64,000 bases of DNA from Paenibacillus contaminans (GTDB lineage Bacteria; Bacillota; Bacilli; Paenibacillales; NBRC-103111): assembly GCF_003285015.1 (NCBI RefSeq), contig NZ_QMFB01000001.1:62001-126000 (forward strand). Direction: 5' to 3'. Positions 27,124 through 36,386 of the stretch are shown one piece after another. A program made the translations under genes and the position numbers. Each line of letters begins with the position of its first letter. The first letter of the stretch is position 1. Under the pieces are notes generated by a model. It saw nothing but the letters and a program-made list of their open reading frames with translations. It did no database searches and was not told where the DNA came from.

Positions 27124-28272
27124 ATGAAAAAAATATCGATACTCGGTTCAACAGGCTCCATCGGGACGCAAACGCTCGACGTAATCGCGCATGACCCGGA
27201 ACGATATTCCGTCGAAGCGCTCGCAGCGGGGGGCAACATAAAGCTGTTGGCCGAACAAATTCGCCGATTTCGCCCTAAGAAAGTTTCCGTTTCGAATAAA
27301 GATCACGCAGAGCAATTGAAGCATGAATTTGGCGATGCCGTACAACTTTATTGGGGACATGACGGACTGCTCGAAACGGCTGCCGGGACGGATGCGGACC
27401 TTGTCGTGACCGCGATGGTCGGAAGCGTAGGTTTGGAGCCGACGCTTGCGGCGATCGAAGCGGGCAAGCAGATCGGACTTGCCAACAAGGAGACGCTTGT
27501 AACTGCCGGGCATCTCGTTACGGCGCTTGCAGCCAAACGAGGCGTGAAGCTGCTGCCGATCGACAGCGAGCACTCGGCCATTTTTCAGTGTCTGAACGGG
27601 GAACGCCAAGAAGAAATTTCGAAGCTTATTTTAACGGCATCCGGAGGATCCTTCCGCGACCGGACTCGCGAAGAGCTAGGCGATGTGACCGTGGAACAGG
27701 CGCTTAGCCATCCGAACTGGTCGATGGGCGCCAAAATTACGATCGATTCCGCCACGATGGTCAACAAGGGGCTTGAAGTGATTGAGGCTCACTGGTTGTT
27801 CCATATGCCGTACGATCGAATCGAAGTGATGCTCCATCCGCAAAGCGTCATCCATTCGATGGTCGAATTCGTCGATAACAGCGTGATTGCGCAGCTGGGG
27901 AATCCGGATATGCGGGTGCCGATTCAATACGCGCTTACATACCCGGCACGGTTTAAGACACCTTCCGAGCCTCTTGATCTAAGCAGGATCGGATCGCTCG
28001 ATTTCAGAAAAATGGATGAAGAGCGTTTTCCGTGTCTCAAGATGGCTTTTGCTTGCGGCAGGGCGGGAGGCACGGCAACGACGGTATTCAACGCTGCGAA
28101 CGAAGTGGCGGTTTCTAGATTTTTGCAAGGGGAAATACGTTTTCTGCAGATTGAGGACATCATAGAACAGGTGCTTGAGCGTCATGAGCTCATTTCTTCC
28201 CCTGATCTCGAGCAAATCATTCATGCGGACGGCTGGGCGCGGATTACCGCGGGCGGCATCGCATGCCAATAA
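27124..28272 (+). CDS. dxr: 1-deoxy-D-xylulose 5-phosphate reductoisomerase
   Basis: The 382-residue enzyme shows the NADPH-binding [15 protein letters not shown] at the start, the metal/substrate segment [22 protein letters not shown] and [23 protein letters not shown]. It converts DXP to MEP, the committed step of the MEP isoprenoid pathway that feeds UppS. AGAGGTG precedes the ATG. A terminator-like hairpin follows immediately. Confidence 0.96.
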   Translation: MKKISILGSTGSIGTQTLDVIAHDPERYSVEALAAGGNIKLLAEQIRRFRPKKVSVSNKDHAEQLKHEFGDAVQLYWGHDGLLETAAGTDADLVVTAMVGSVGLEPTLAAIEAGKQIGLANKETLVTAGHLVTALAAKRGVKLLPIDSEHSAIFQCLNGERQEEISKLILTASGGSFRDRTREELGDVTVEQALSHPNWSMGAKITIDSATMVNKGLEVIEAHWLFHMPYDRIEVMLHPQSVIHSMVEFVDNSVIAQLGNPDMRVPIQYALTYPARFKTPSEPLDLSRIGSLDFRKMDEERFPCLKMAFACGRAGGTATTVFNAANEVAVSRFLQGEIRFLQIEDIIEQVLERHELISSPDLEQIIHADGWARITAGGIACQ

Positions 28273-28274
28273 TT

Positions 28275-28305
28275 CCGGACAGCGCTCGCGTTGCCCGGTT
28301 TTTTT
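28275..28305 (+). terminator. Probable intrinsic terminator after dxr
   Basis: CCGG (28275-28278) pairs with CCGG (28295-28298), with an imperfect inner stem ending CGC/GCG, followed by TTTTTTT. The stem has mismatches, so efficiency is uncertain. Confidence 0.65.
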
Positions 28306-28354
28306 GAAAAGCAGAGCCTTAGGTTGACGTTTCTGCTTGTCATTTTCGGCGCTG

Positions 28355-28495
28355 CCGGTTATCCTCGAAATCTCAGAACGTATCTCCGCTGAGGGTTCGA
28401 TTTCCCGGTAAACATGCCGGTCCTCTAAGCATATGCTTACGAAGTCGCTTTCTTAGAAAGCGTTTAGGACGTCTCAGCCGTTTAGCCCCGAAGAA
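28355..28495 (+). repeat. Structured intergenic repeat, copy B
   Basis: This lies in the 364-nt gap between dxr and rseP and repeats the blocks of copy A: TCCTCGAAAT, CTCAGAA, TATCTCC, TTCGATTTCCCGGTAAAC, AGCCGTTTA and GAAGAAG. CTCAG/CTGAG forms the inner hairpin at the place where copy A has CAG/CTG. It carries about 40 extra nt with two perfect stems, TAAGCAT/ATGCTTA (28426-28439) and CGCTTTC/GAAAGCG (28446-28462). The remaining gap to rseP (28496-28636) holds no gene and no promoter that I can support. Confidence 0.65.
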
Positions 28496-28636
28496 GAAAT
28501 GTCACGATATGCTCCCTGAAGGCGGTTGGCTTGTATTCGCAGCCTTAATAATGGTAATCTTAGAACATACGCATGAAAAACGGTAAACGATGCGGCTCGT
28601 TTTATGTTGCCGATAGGCCTATAGGGAGGGACTCCA

Positions 28637-29893
28637 TTGTCATATGTCCAGAACGGTTTGCAGATTGTCCTGATGTTTTTTGTGCTTGTTACGCTGCATG
28701 AATGGGGACATTTTTATTTCGCCAAGCGCGCGGGAATTTTAGTCAGGGAATTTGCGATCGGTTTTGGCCCGAAGCTATTTTCTTATAGGAAAGGCGAAAC
28801 GCGGTATACGCTTCGTCTCCTTCCGATCGGCGGATTTGTGAGGATGGCCGGAGAAGATCCGGAAATCGTGCAGATCAATCCCGGTCAGACGATTGCTTGT
28901 AAGGTCGTAAACGGCAAAGTGACCGAGTTGTATCTTGATAAGGTGGATTACAGAGTCGATGCGGTGCTGGGCGTTGTCGAGCACATCGATTTGGAGAAAG
29001 AGCTGTATGTCCATCTCCAGGTGGAAGACGAGCAAATCCGTTTCCCGATCCATCCTCAGGCGATGATGGTAACGGGAGGCAAGGAGCATCAGATCGCGCC
29101 GCTTGACCGTCAATTCGGAAGCAAAACAGTCGGACAAAGGGCGCTTGCGATTTTTGCCGGACCGGTAATGAACTTTTTGCTGGCATTCGTCCTCTTTCTC
29201 GTATTTATGATCGTTAACGGCGTGCCCGAGGCTGTCAAGCTCGGCAAAATCGAGTCGGGATCTCCGGCCGAGAAAGCGGGCTTGCAGGCGGGCGATATTA
29301 TCCGCGAGGTCAATCATGAAGCGATCGGAACGGATCGCGTCAAGCTGACCGAGTTGATTAAAGGGTCGCAGGATAAACCGATGAATTGGATTATCGAGCG
29401 CGGCGGCGAGCAGCTGCAGAAAGAAGTGACGCCCAAAGAGAAAGACGGCGCGACGCTCGTCGGAATCGGGCTCGAATGGGATAACCGCGGCGTGAAAGCC
29501 GGCGAAGCGGTTACAGGCGCATGGGACAATATGACGTTCGCGACGAAGCAAATTTTGCTCGGGTTCAAAACGCTCGTATTCGGCCAATTCAAAATGGACG
29601 ATTTGGGCGGTCCGATCCGGATTGTCGAGGAGTCTGGCAAGTATGCGGAGGCAGGTCCCGCTCCGATGATTTTCTGGTCGGCGCTGCTTAGCTTGTACCT
29701 CGGTATTTTTAATCTGCTGCCGATCCCTGCGCTTGACGGAAGCCGTCTAGTCTTTCTCGGCATTGAAGCGGTTCGCGGAAGACCGATCGATCCGAATCGC
29801 GAAAGCATGGTTCATTTTATCGGCTTCGCCATGTTGATGCTGTTGATGATTGCCGTAACGTACAACGACATTTTACGTTTGATGAAGGGGTAA
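28637..29893 (+). CDS. rseP: Site-2 protease RseP/RasP
   Basis: The 418-residue membrane zinc protease has the active site HEWGH (H21, E22, H25) in the first membrane helix, a Firmicutes-type insertion (about 80-160), a PDZ domain (about 195-280, IESGSPAEKAGLQAGDIIREVN) and a C-terminal NLLPIPALDGSRL with the third metal ligand. It cuts membrane-embedded anti-sigma factors and signal-peptide remnants. TTG 28637 follows GGGAGGG at 6 nt. Confidence 0.95.
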   Translation: MSYVQNGLQIVLMFFVLVTLHEWGHFYFAKRAGILVREFAIGFGPKLFSYRKGETRYTLRLLPIGGFVRMAGEDPEIVQINPGQTIACKVVNGKVTELYLDKVDYRVDAVLGVVEHIDLEKELYVHLQVEDEQIRFPIHPQAMMVTGGKEHQIAPLDRQFGSKTVGQRALAIFAGPVMNFLLAFVLFLVFMIVNGVPEAVKLGKIESGSPAEKAGLQAGDIIREVNHEAIGTDRVKLTELIKGSQDKPMNWIIERGGEQLQKEVTPKEKDGATLVGIGLEWDNRGVKAGEAVTGAWDNMTFATKQILLGFKTLVFGQFKMDDLGGPIRIVEESGKYAEAGPAPMIFWSALLSLYLGIFNLLPIPALDGSRLVFLGIEAVRGRPIDPNRESMVHFIGFAMLMLLMIAVTYNDILRLMKG

Positions 29894-29980
29894 GGTACGG
29901 GATTACGAAGATAATGTTATTATCGCCGGGGCGGGCGTTCTCGTCCCGGTTCATTCGAAAAGTGGGGCAGGAGAATACAT

Positions 29981-31429
29981 ATGGCAAACGACAAACAATT
30001 TGTCAAAGAAATTACGCCGCAGAGCGAAGATTTTTCCAAATGGTATTTAGACGTTATCAAAAAAGCCGATCTCATGAGTTATTCGCCTGTTCGCGGCTGT
30101 ATCGTTTTCAAGCCTGACAGCTATGAGATTTGGGAGCTATGCCAACGTGAGCTGGACGCCCGCTTCAAGGAAACCGGCCACCGCAACGCCTATTTTCCGA
30201 TTTTTATACCCGAGAGCTTCTTCCAAAAGGAAAAGGAGCATGTCGAAGGCTTTAATCCGGAGCTGCCTTGGGTAACCGAGGCCGGCGGCGAGAAGCTGGA
30301 GGAACGTCTGGCTATTCGCCCTACATCGGAAACGATGATCGGTCATATGTACGCCGAATGGATTAATTCTTATCGCGATTTGCCGCTGCTTATTAATCAA
30401 TGGGCGAACGTTGTCAGATGGGAGAAGCGGACGCAGCCGTTTTTGCGGACGAGCGAGTTTCTATGGCAGGAAGGACATACGGCCCACGAAGACGAGGCGG
30501 ATGCGCGCCGCGAAACGATGCAGATGCTGGAAATTTACCGTGATTTCGTCGAAAATTTCTTGGCTATCCCTGTAATCGTAGGGCAAAAAACGCCTTCCGA
30601 GAAGTTTGCGGGCGCAGTCGACACCTATTCGATCGAAGCGATGATGAAGGACGGGAAAGCGGTTCAGGCGGGTACTTCGCATTACTTGGGAACGAACTTC
30701 GCAGTAGCGTTCGACATTAAATATTTGGACAGGGAAAATCAGCATACGTTCGCACATACGACCTCTTGGGGCGTTAGCACCCGGCTGATCGGTGCGATGA
30801 TCATGGTGCACGGGGATGACCGCGGATTGGTTCTTCCGCCTAAAGTGGCGCCGACTCAAGCCGTCATTATTCCGATCGGACCGCCTAAGACGCGCGAGCA
30901 GGTTGTGGCGCGGACGAACGAGCTGCACGCTTTATTGAAGCAGGCCGGCGTTAGGGCCAAAGTGGACGACCGTCCCGACCAAAGTCCAGGCTGGAAGTTT
31001 AACGAGTATGAGATGCGCGGTATTCCGGTTCGCGTGGAGCTCGGACCTCGCGATATGGAGAACGGGCAAGTCGTTCTCGTTTCCCGCGTATCCGGCGAGA
31101 AACGGATTGTCGCACAGGATCGTTTCGTTGAGGAAGTTCAGCAAATGCTGACCGAAATTCACAATGATATGTTCGAGAAGGCGAAGCAGTTCCGCGACGA
31201 ATATTTTACTTCCGTCGAAACGCTGGACGAGATGAAGCAATTTCTTGATCAGCAGCGCGGCTTCGTGCTTGCCGGCTGGTGCGGCTCCAATGCCTGCGAA
31301 GCGCATGTCAAGGAAGAGACGGGGGCGACAAGCCGCAATATCCCGTTCGAGCCTGCCGAGCGTAAGACGAAATGTCTCGTATGCGGCGAAGCGGCAAAAC
31401 ATACGGTGGTATTCGGACGGGCTTACTAG
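29981..31429 (+). CDS. proS: Prolyl-tRNA synthetase, short archaeal/eukaryote-like type
   Basis: The 482-residue class II synthetase shows motif 2 (VVRWEKRTQPFLRTSEFLWQ) and RPTSETMIGHMYAEW. No editing (INS) insertion lies between motifs 2 and 3, unlike the about 565-residue ProRS of B. subtilis. The C-terminus has four Cys (WCGSNAC and KCLVCG) that look like a zinc site, typical of the archaeal-type enzyme. It charges tRNA-Pro. GGCAGGAG precedes the ATG. No T-box leader fits in the 87-nt gap after rseP. Confidence 0.95.
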   Translation: MANDKQFVKEITPQSEDFSKWYLDVIKKADLMSYSPVRGCIVFKPDSYEIWELCQRELDARFKETGHRNAYFPIFIPESFFQKEKEHVEGFNPELPWVTEAGGEKLEERLAIRPTSETMIGHMYAEWINSYRDLPLLINQWANVVRWEKRTQPFLRTSEFLWQEGHTAHEDEADARRETMQMLEIYRDFVENFLAIPVIVGQKTPSEKFAGAVDTYSIEAMMKDGKAVQAGTSHYLGTNFAVAFDIKYLDRENQHTFAHTTSWGVSTRLIGAMIMVHGDDRGLVLPPKVAPTQAVIIPIGPPKTREQVVARTNELHALLKQAGVRAKVDDRPDQSPGWKFNEYEMRGIPVRVELGPRDMENGQVVLVSRVSGEKRIVAQDRFVEEVQQMLTEIHNDMFEKAKQFRDEYFTSVETLDEMKQFLDQQRGFVLAGWCGSNACEAHVKEETGATSRNIPFEPAERKTKCLVCGEAAKHTVVFGRAY

Positions 31430-31447
31430 AAGAAATGTGATTGCAGC

Positions 31448-31480
31448 AAGCTGCGGAGAGCTCTCCGCAGCTTTTCTTTT
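31448..31480 (+). terminator. Strong intrinsic terminator after proS
   Basis: AAGCTGCGGAGAG (31448-31460) and CTCTCCGCAGCTT (31461-31473) are perfectly self-complementary, followed by TTTTCTTTT. This closes the rpsB-to-proS block. Confidence 0.9.
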
Positions 31481-31498
31481 GGATTAACGGCAAAAAGA

Positions 31499-31527
31499 TT
31501 GAGATAAACGGATGTCTCTTATACAAT
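31499..31527 (+). promoter_or_regulatory. Sigma-A-type promoter for polC
   Basis: TTGAGA (31499-31504), a 17-nt spacer and TACAAT (31522-31527) lie downstream of the proS terminator. The predicted leader to polC is about 160 nt and contains no convincing gene. Confidence 0.65.
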
Positions 31528-31695
31528 AGTAGGATAGCTAATGTTGCAGAGTTGTTCGAAGAGCAGGTAAAGAGTTGCAAATGAGTTGTTGTTTTTGTTT
31601 GGCAGCAGTACCTTTTCTAACGGAAAGCTTAAGCGGCTTATTTGTGGCTGCCGCTGCACAGCAACTTTTCAGACGAAAAGTTTTAGGAGGAAGCG

Positions 31696-34600
31696 ATGGG
31701 TAACGGAAACGACAAACGGAGCCGCTTTGAGATGCTTGTCAGTCAAGCCGGCGTTCCTGCTGAAATCATAAACACCTATTTTGCCGCTTGTACGATCGAG
31801 CAGGTTGAGGTTAGCCGCTCCAATCGCGAATGGCTGTTTCATCTGCAGAACGGGGTACTCGTGCCTCATGATATTTACCGTTCCTTCACGGGTTTGATCC
31901 GGGACAAGCTTGCTCATATCGCCGGTATTCGTTTTTTGATGCGATATGACGATTCGATAGGGAGCCCGGAAATTGCCGAGCAGTACTGGGGGATGCTGAT
32001 CGAGTGGATGCAGCGAAATGCAGGCTCCTTCAACGGCTGGCTGTCCAAGGCGAAGGTCGATGCGCAGGGCTCGATATTGACATTAAAGCTCCTCGACGCA
32101 GTAGGACTGGAGCTGGCGCGCAAAAAGCAGATGGATCAGTGGATACGGCGTTTTTATACGGAGCATTTTGCCCGCGACTTCGATGTTAAGCTTACGATTA
32201 ACGAGTCCAGTTACGAGGAATATGAGAAATTCGCTCAAAAAATCGTTGAGGAAGAGCGGACGGTTACCCAAGAGATCGTCACATCGATCGAGAAAGAAGC
32301 GGAATCCGAGCTCGTATCGGATGCGGAGCTGAAGCTTATGATCGGATACGAGATTAAAGAGCCTCCGGTACCGATCCAGACGATTAGAGAAGAAGAGAAG
32401 AAAACGACGATTCAAGGGATGGTTTTCGGCTTCGAGATGAAGGAGCTGCGGAACGGCTCGACGCTGTTTCAATTCAGCGTGACGGATTATACGGACTCCA
32501 TCATGATCAAAGCGTTCGCGCGCACGAAAGATGACGTCAAGATTTACAGCTTGATCAGCAACGGCAAATGGCTCAAGCTGCGCGGCAAGGTGGAATATGA
32601 CCGTTTTATGCAGCCGCCCGAGCTGATGATGATTCCTTCCGACGTCGTCGAGGTGATGCCCCCGAAGGAAAGAACCGACAATGCGGAAGTGAAACGGGTG
32701 GAGTTTCACCTCCATTCGACGATGAGCACGATGGATGCGGTCACGCCGATCGATCAATATATTAAGACGGCCGCCAAGTGGGGACATAAAGCGATCGCCA
32801 TTACGGATCATAGCGGCGTACAATCGTTTCCGGAGGCCGGCAAAGCGGCCAAAAAGCACGGCATCAAAATGCTGTACGGCGTGGAAGCGAACGTTGTGAA
32901 CGATGCGGTGCCGATCGTGCTGCAGGAACGGGAGCAGGCTTTGGCGGATGCGACCTATGTCGTTTTCGACGTGGAGACAACGGGTTTGTCCGTCATCAAC
33001 AACAAAATCATCGAGCTTGCCGGCGTAAAAATGAAGGACGGCAAAGAAATCGACCGATTCGCGACCTTCATCGACCCGCACGAAAAGATTCCGTACCATA
33101 TCAGCCAATTGACGAATATTACCGATGAAATGGTGCGAGGGGCTCCCGACATTGCGGAAAAACTGCCCGAGTTTATCGAGTTTATCGGCGATGCCGTGCT
33201 TGTCGCGCATAACGCGAAGTTCGATATGGGCTTTCTTCAAGCGAACTTGAAACGGCTGGGGCTTCCGGAATGTCCGAATCCTGCGCTCGATACGCTGGAG
33301 CTCGCAAGACTGTTGTTCCCATCGATGAAAAATCATAGGCTGAACACCTTATCGGATAAGTTCAAGGTAAGCCTGGAAAACCATCACCGCGCCATAGACG
33401 ACTCGATCGCACTTGGACATGTGCTGTTCAATCTGATCAAAGAGGCGGCAGACCGCGGCATTACGGAGCTGCAGCGGCTTAACGATTATGTAGGTAAGGA
33501 TTTGAGCAACACAAGGCCTTTTCATTGCTGCATTTATGCGCGAACGCAAGAGGGCAAAAAGAACTTATACCAGCTTATTTCGATGTCTCATACCGAGCAT
33601 TATCATCGCGTGCCCTGCATCCCCAAAAGCAAGCTTGCCGCGATGCGTGAAGGACTTCTGGTCATTTCCGGCTGTGAGAAAGGCGAGTTTTTCGAAACCG
33701 TGCTGAACAAAACGATGGAGGAGGCCGAGCAGGTCGCGGATTTTTATGACGTGCTTGAAATTCAGCCGGTCGATCTGTACATGCACTTGGTCGAGAAAGG
33801 GCTCGTGGGCAGCAAGGAAGAGATTGAGCAAGCTCTTCGCCGCGTCTGCGATATTGCGTACAAGCAGAACAAGATGGTCATCGCCACAGGCAACGTGCAT
33901 TACTTGCATCCTCATGAAAAATTGAACCGGGACATCACGATCCACGGGATCACGGGCTTCAGTCCGTTGAAGGATATTCGCAAGCCGGACGTGCATTTCC
34001 GCACGACGGACGAAATGCTGCGCGAGTTCCAATTCCTTGGCGAAACGAAAGCTTTCGAAGTCGTCGTCAAAAACACGAACGATCTGGCGGATCAATTTGA
34101 AGAAATTCAGCTCTTTCCGAAAAAAGGCGGCCCGACAGACAACGGCCTGTTCTCGCCAATCTTCGAAGGTGCAGATGAAGAAATTCGCGATACATGCTAC
34201 AAAACGGCGGTAGACATGTACGGCGAACCGCTTTCCGAGCTGATCGTGGCCCGGTTGGAGAAAGAGCTGAAGCCGATTATCCAGTACGGCTTCTCCGCCA
34301 ACTATCTCATCTCGGAAAAGCTGGTTAAAAAATCGAATGCGGACGGTTATCTCGTCGGCTCGCGGGGATCGGTAGGCTCGTCGTTCGTTGCGACAATGCT
34401 CGGTATATCCGAGGTTAATCCGCTTCCGCCCCACTATATATGTCGCTCATGTAAACACAGCGAGTTTTTTACGGACGGAAGCATCGGCTCCGGCTTCGAC
34501 CTTCCTGATAAGCTGTGCCCGAATTGCGGCGAGAAGTTGAAAGGGGAAGGCCAGGATATTCCGTTTGAGACTTTCTTGGGCTTTAAAGGCGATAAGGTTC

Positions 34601-36024
34601 CCGATATCGACTTGAACTTCTCGGGCGAATACCAGCCTGAAGCGCATAACTATACGAAGGTGCTGTTCGGCCCCAAAAGCGTATTCCGCGCCGGTACGAT
34701 CGGAACGGTCGCAGAGAAGACGGCTTTCGGCTTCGTCAAGAAGTTCGAGGAGGATAAAGGGAAAAGCTGGCGATTGGCCGAGGTTAACCGGCTTGCGCTC
34801 GGATGTACCGGCGTGAAGCGGAGTACGGGGCAGCATCCGGGCGGCATTGTAGTCGTACCGGACTATATCGATGTCGAAGACATCACGCCCGTGCAATTTC
34901 CGGCGGACGATCAAAGCTCGGAATGGAAAACGACGCATTTCGATTATCACGCCTTTGACGAGAACCTGCTTAAGCTCGATATACTCGGACACGACGATCC
35001 GACGATGATGCGGATGCTGCAGGATTTGACCGGCGTCGATCCGACGACGATCCCGATGAACGATGCAAAGGCGATGAGCATTTTCAGCTCGACTGACGCG
35101 CTTGACGTCAGCCCCGAACAAATTCGGACGCCTGTCGCCACGTATGGCGTACCGGAGATGGGAACGAAGTTCGTTCGGCAAATGCTTGAGGAAACGAGGC
35201 CGCAAACGTTCGCGGACTTGCTGCAAATTTCCGGCTTGTCGCACGGTACGGGCGTTTGGCTCGGCAATGCCCAAGAGCTGATCCGCAAAGGGACATGCAC
35301 GATCAAGACCGTTATCGGCTGCCGGGACGACATTATGCTTTTCTTGATTTATAAAGCGGGAATGGATGCCGGCCTCGCATTCAAAATTACGGAGAGCGTG
35401 CGTAAGGGTAAAGGGCTGACGCCGGAGTGGAAGGAAGATATGAAAAAGCATAATGTGCCCGCATGGTACATCGAGTCCTGCGAACGTATCGAATATATGT
35501 TCCCGCGCGCGCATGCTTCGGCTTATGTTATTTCCGCCGTCCGCACGGCTTACTTCAAGGTCTATTATCCGCTTCAATATTATGCGACGTATTTCTCGGT
35601 TCGCGCGTCCGACTTTGACGTCGAGCTGTTTTGCCAAGGCTACGATGCGATCCTTCGCAAGCTGATCGAAATCGAAGAAAAAGGGTTTCAGGCGACGACG
35701 AAGGAGAAAGGGATGATTTCCATCCTGGAAATGGCGCTCGAAATGACGGCGCGCGGGTTTACGTTCAAGCCGATCAACTTGTACACCTCGCATGCCAGCA
35801 AGTTTTTGCTGGAGGGCGATTCGCTGCTTCCGCCGTTCTCGGCCATCCAAGGCATCGGCGATAATGCCGCGAAGCAGATTGCGGCCGCCAAGGACGATGG
35901 CGATTTCCTTTCTATCGAGGATTTCCAGCAGCGCTCCAAAGCTTCGAAAACGATTGTCGAAATATTAAACGGGATGGGATGCTTCCGGGGATTGCCGGAG
36001 TCGAACCAGCTGTCGCTATTCTAA
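31696..36024 (+). CDS. polC: DNA polymerase III alpha subunit, PolC type
   Basis: The 1442-residue Gram-positive replicase has an N-terminal domain, an OB fold (about 235-320), a split PHP domain (HLHSTMSTMDAVTPIDQYI near 338), and an inserted DEDDh proofreading exonuclease (VVFDVETTGLS near 420; HNAKFDMGF). It also has a zinc motif (CRSCKH...LCPNCGEKL near 916-945) and the polymerase palm (PDIDLNFSGEY near 970). It lacks the C-terminal proofreading-free layout of DnaE. AGGAGG precedes the ATG. Length matches B. subtilis PolC (1437). Confidence 0.97.
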   Translation: MGNGNDKRSRFEMLVSQAGVPAEIINTYFAACTIEQVEVSRSNREWLFHLQNGVLVPHDIYRSFTGLIRDKLAHIAGIRFLMRYDDSIGSPEIAEQYWGMLIEWMQRNAGSFNGWLSKAKVDAQGSILTLKLLDAVGLELARKKQMDQWIRRFYTEHFARDFDVKLTINESSYEEYEKFAQKIVEEERTVTQEIVTSIEKEAESELVSDAELKLMIGYEIKEPPVPIQTIREEEKKTTIQGMVFGFEMKELRNGSTLFQFSVTDYTDSIMIKAFARTKDDVKIYSLISNGKWLKLRGKVEYDRFMQPPELMMIPSDVVEVMPPKERTDNAEVKRVEFHLHSTMSTMDAVTPIDQYIKTAAKWGHKAIAITDHSGVQSFPEAGKAAKKHGIKMLYGVEANVVNDAVPIVLQEREQALADATYVVFDVETTGLSVINNKIIELAGVKMKDGKEIDRFATFIDPHEKIPYHISQLTNITDEMVRGAPDIAEKLPEFIEFIGDAVLVAHNAKFDMGFLQANLKRLGLPECPNPALDTLELARLLFPSMKNHRLNTLSDKFKVSLENHHRAIDDSIALGHVLFNLIKEAADRGITELQRLNDYVGKDLSNTRPFHCCIYARTQEGKKNLYQLISMSHTEHYHRVPCIPKSKLAAMREGLLVISGCEKGEFFETVLNKTMEEAEQVADFYDVLEIQPVDLYMHLVEKGLVGSKEEIEQALRRVCDIAYKQNKMVIATGNVHYLHPHEKLNRDITIHGITGFSPLKDIRKPDVHFRTTDEMLREFQFLGETKAFEVVVKNTNDLADQFEEIQLFPKKGGPTDNGLFSPIFEGADEEIRDTCYKTAVDMYGEPLSELIVARLEKELKPIIQYGFSANYLISEKLVKKSNADGYLVGSRGSVGSSFVATMLGISEVNPLPPHYICRSCKHSEFFTDGSIGSGFDLPDKLCPNCGEKLKGEGQDIPFETFLGFKGDKVPDIDLNFSGEYQPEAHNYTKVLFGPKSVFRAGTIGTVAEKTAFGFVKKFEEDKGKSWRLAEVNRLALGCTGVKRSTGQHPGGIVVVPDYIDVEDITPVQFPADDQSSEWKTTHFDYHAFDENLLKLDILGHDDPTMMRMLQDLTGVDPTTIPMNDAKAMSIFSSTDALDVSPEQIRTPVATYGVPEMGTKFVRQMLEETRPQTFADLLQISGLSHGTGVWLGNAQELIRKGTCTIKTVIGCRDDIMLFLIYKAGMDAGLAFKITESVRKGKGLTPEWKEDMKKHNVPAWYIESCERIEYMFPRAHASAYVISAVRTAYFKVYYPLQYYATYFSVRASDFDVELFCQGYDAILRKLIEIEEKGFQATTKEKGMISILEMALEMTARGFTFKPINLYTSHASKFLLEGDSLLPPFSAIQGIGDNAAKQIAAAKDDGDFLSIEDFQQRSKASKTIVEILNGMGCFRGLPESNQLSLF

Positions 36025-36071
36025 ATCTTTTCAAAAAGACTTCGACCCCTCCTAAATCCTCCCCTTCCACA

Positions 36072-36108
36072 GCGCTTCGACTTCAAAGTGTTTATTGAAT
36101 CGAAGCGC
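36072..36108 (+). repeat. Long inverted repeat downstream of polC
   Basis: GCGCTTCGA (36072-36080) pairs with TCGAAGCGC (36100-36108), and after one bulged C, TTCAA pairs with TTGAA around an 8-nt loop. That gives 14 bp in all. No T-run follows, so it is not a standard terminator, though it may stop exonucleases at the polC 3' end. Confidence 0.7.
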
Positions 36109-36119
36109 CAAGGTGAGGA

Positions 36120-36238
36120 CCCCAAAGGGCGCCGCCCTCTGGACTCCCGCCAAGGGCCCTGCCCTCGGACTCCCGAACACTGAGGGCCTCGCCCTCAGCC
36201 TCCCAAGTCAAAGGACGAGGGAGTGACCTTTGGCGGGG
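36120..36238 (+). repeat. GC-rich cassette of three tandem hairpin units inside an inverted repeat
   Basis: Three imperfect units of about 27-30 nt begin near 36124, 36151 and 36179. Each contains a short stem of AGGGC-nnn-GCCCT type (36126-36138, 36153-36165, 36181-36197) followed by a CTCCC box. CCAAAGG (36122-36128) and CCTTTGG (36227-36233) plus CCCC/GGGG flank the array. The rest of the 362-nt gap (36025-36386) holds no supported gene; 36239-36386 is AT-richer and carries the ribosome site of the next gene. Confidence 0.65.
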
Positions 36239-36386
36239 AAATTATACAATGAGCAACCAATCGTCTTTTTGTATTTGGATAAGAGACTAAATCTGAAGCT
36301 GAAGCTGCATGGCTATCCTTTCTGCTTGCAATGTAGACTTCAAGTCATGATTTAGCTTATACAGACGGACCCGAAGGAGGACTCTC

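Noticed and set aside
28396..28409. GGGTTCGATTTCCC in repeat B as a tRNA T-arm
   Set aside because: The loop is one base too long for a T-arm and no acceptor, D or anticodon arms can be drawn around it.
28604..28614. GCCGATAG resembling a sigma-D -10 box before rseP
   Set aside because: The nearest TAAA is about 21 nt away instead of 15, so the spacing is wrong.
29894..29980. T-box leader for proS
   Set aside because: The gap is only 87 nt with no AGGGTGG-type T-box sequence and no terminator.
32083..35850. Long antisense open frames opposite polC (417 and 467 codons)
   Set aside because: They mirror polC codon structure, lack ribosome sites and known motifs, and polC is complete on the + strand.
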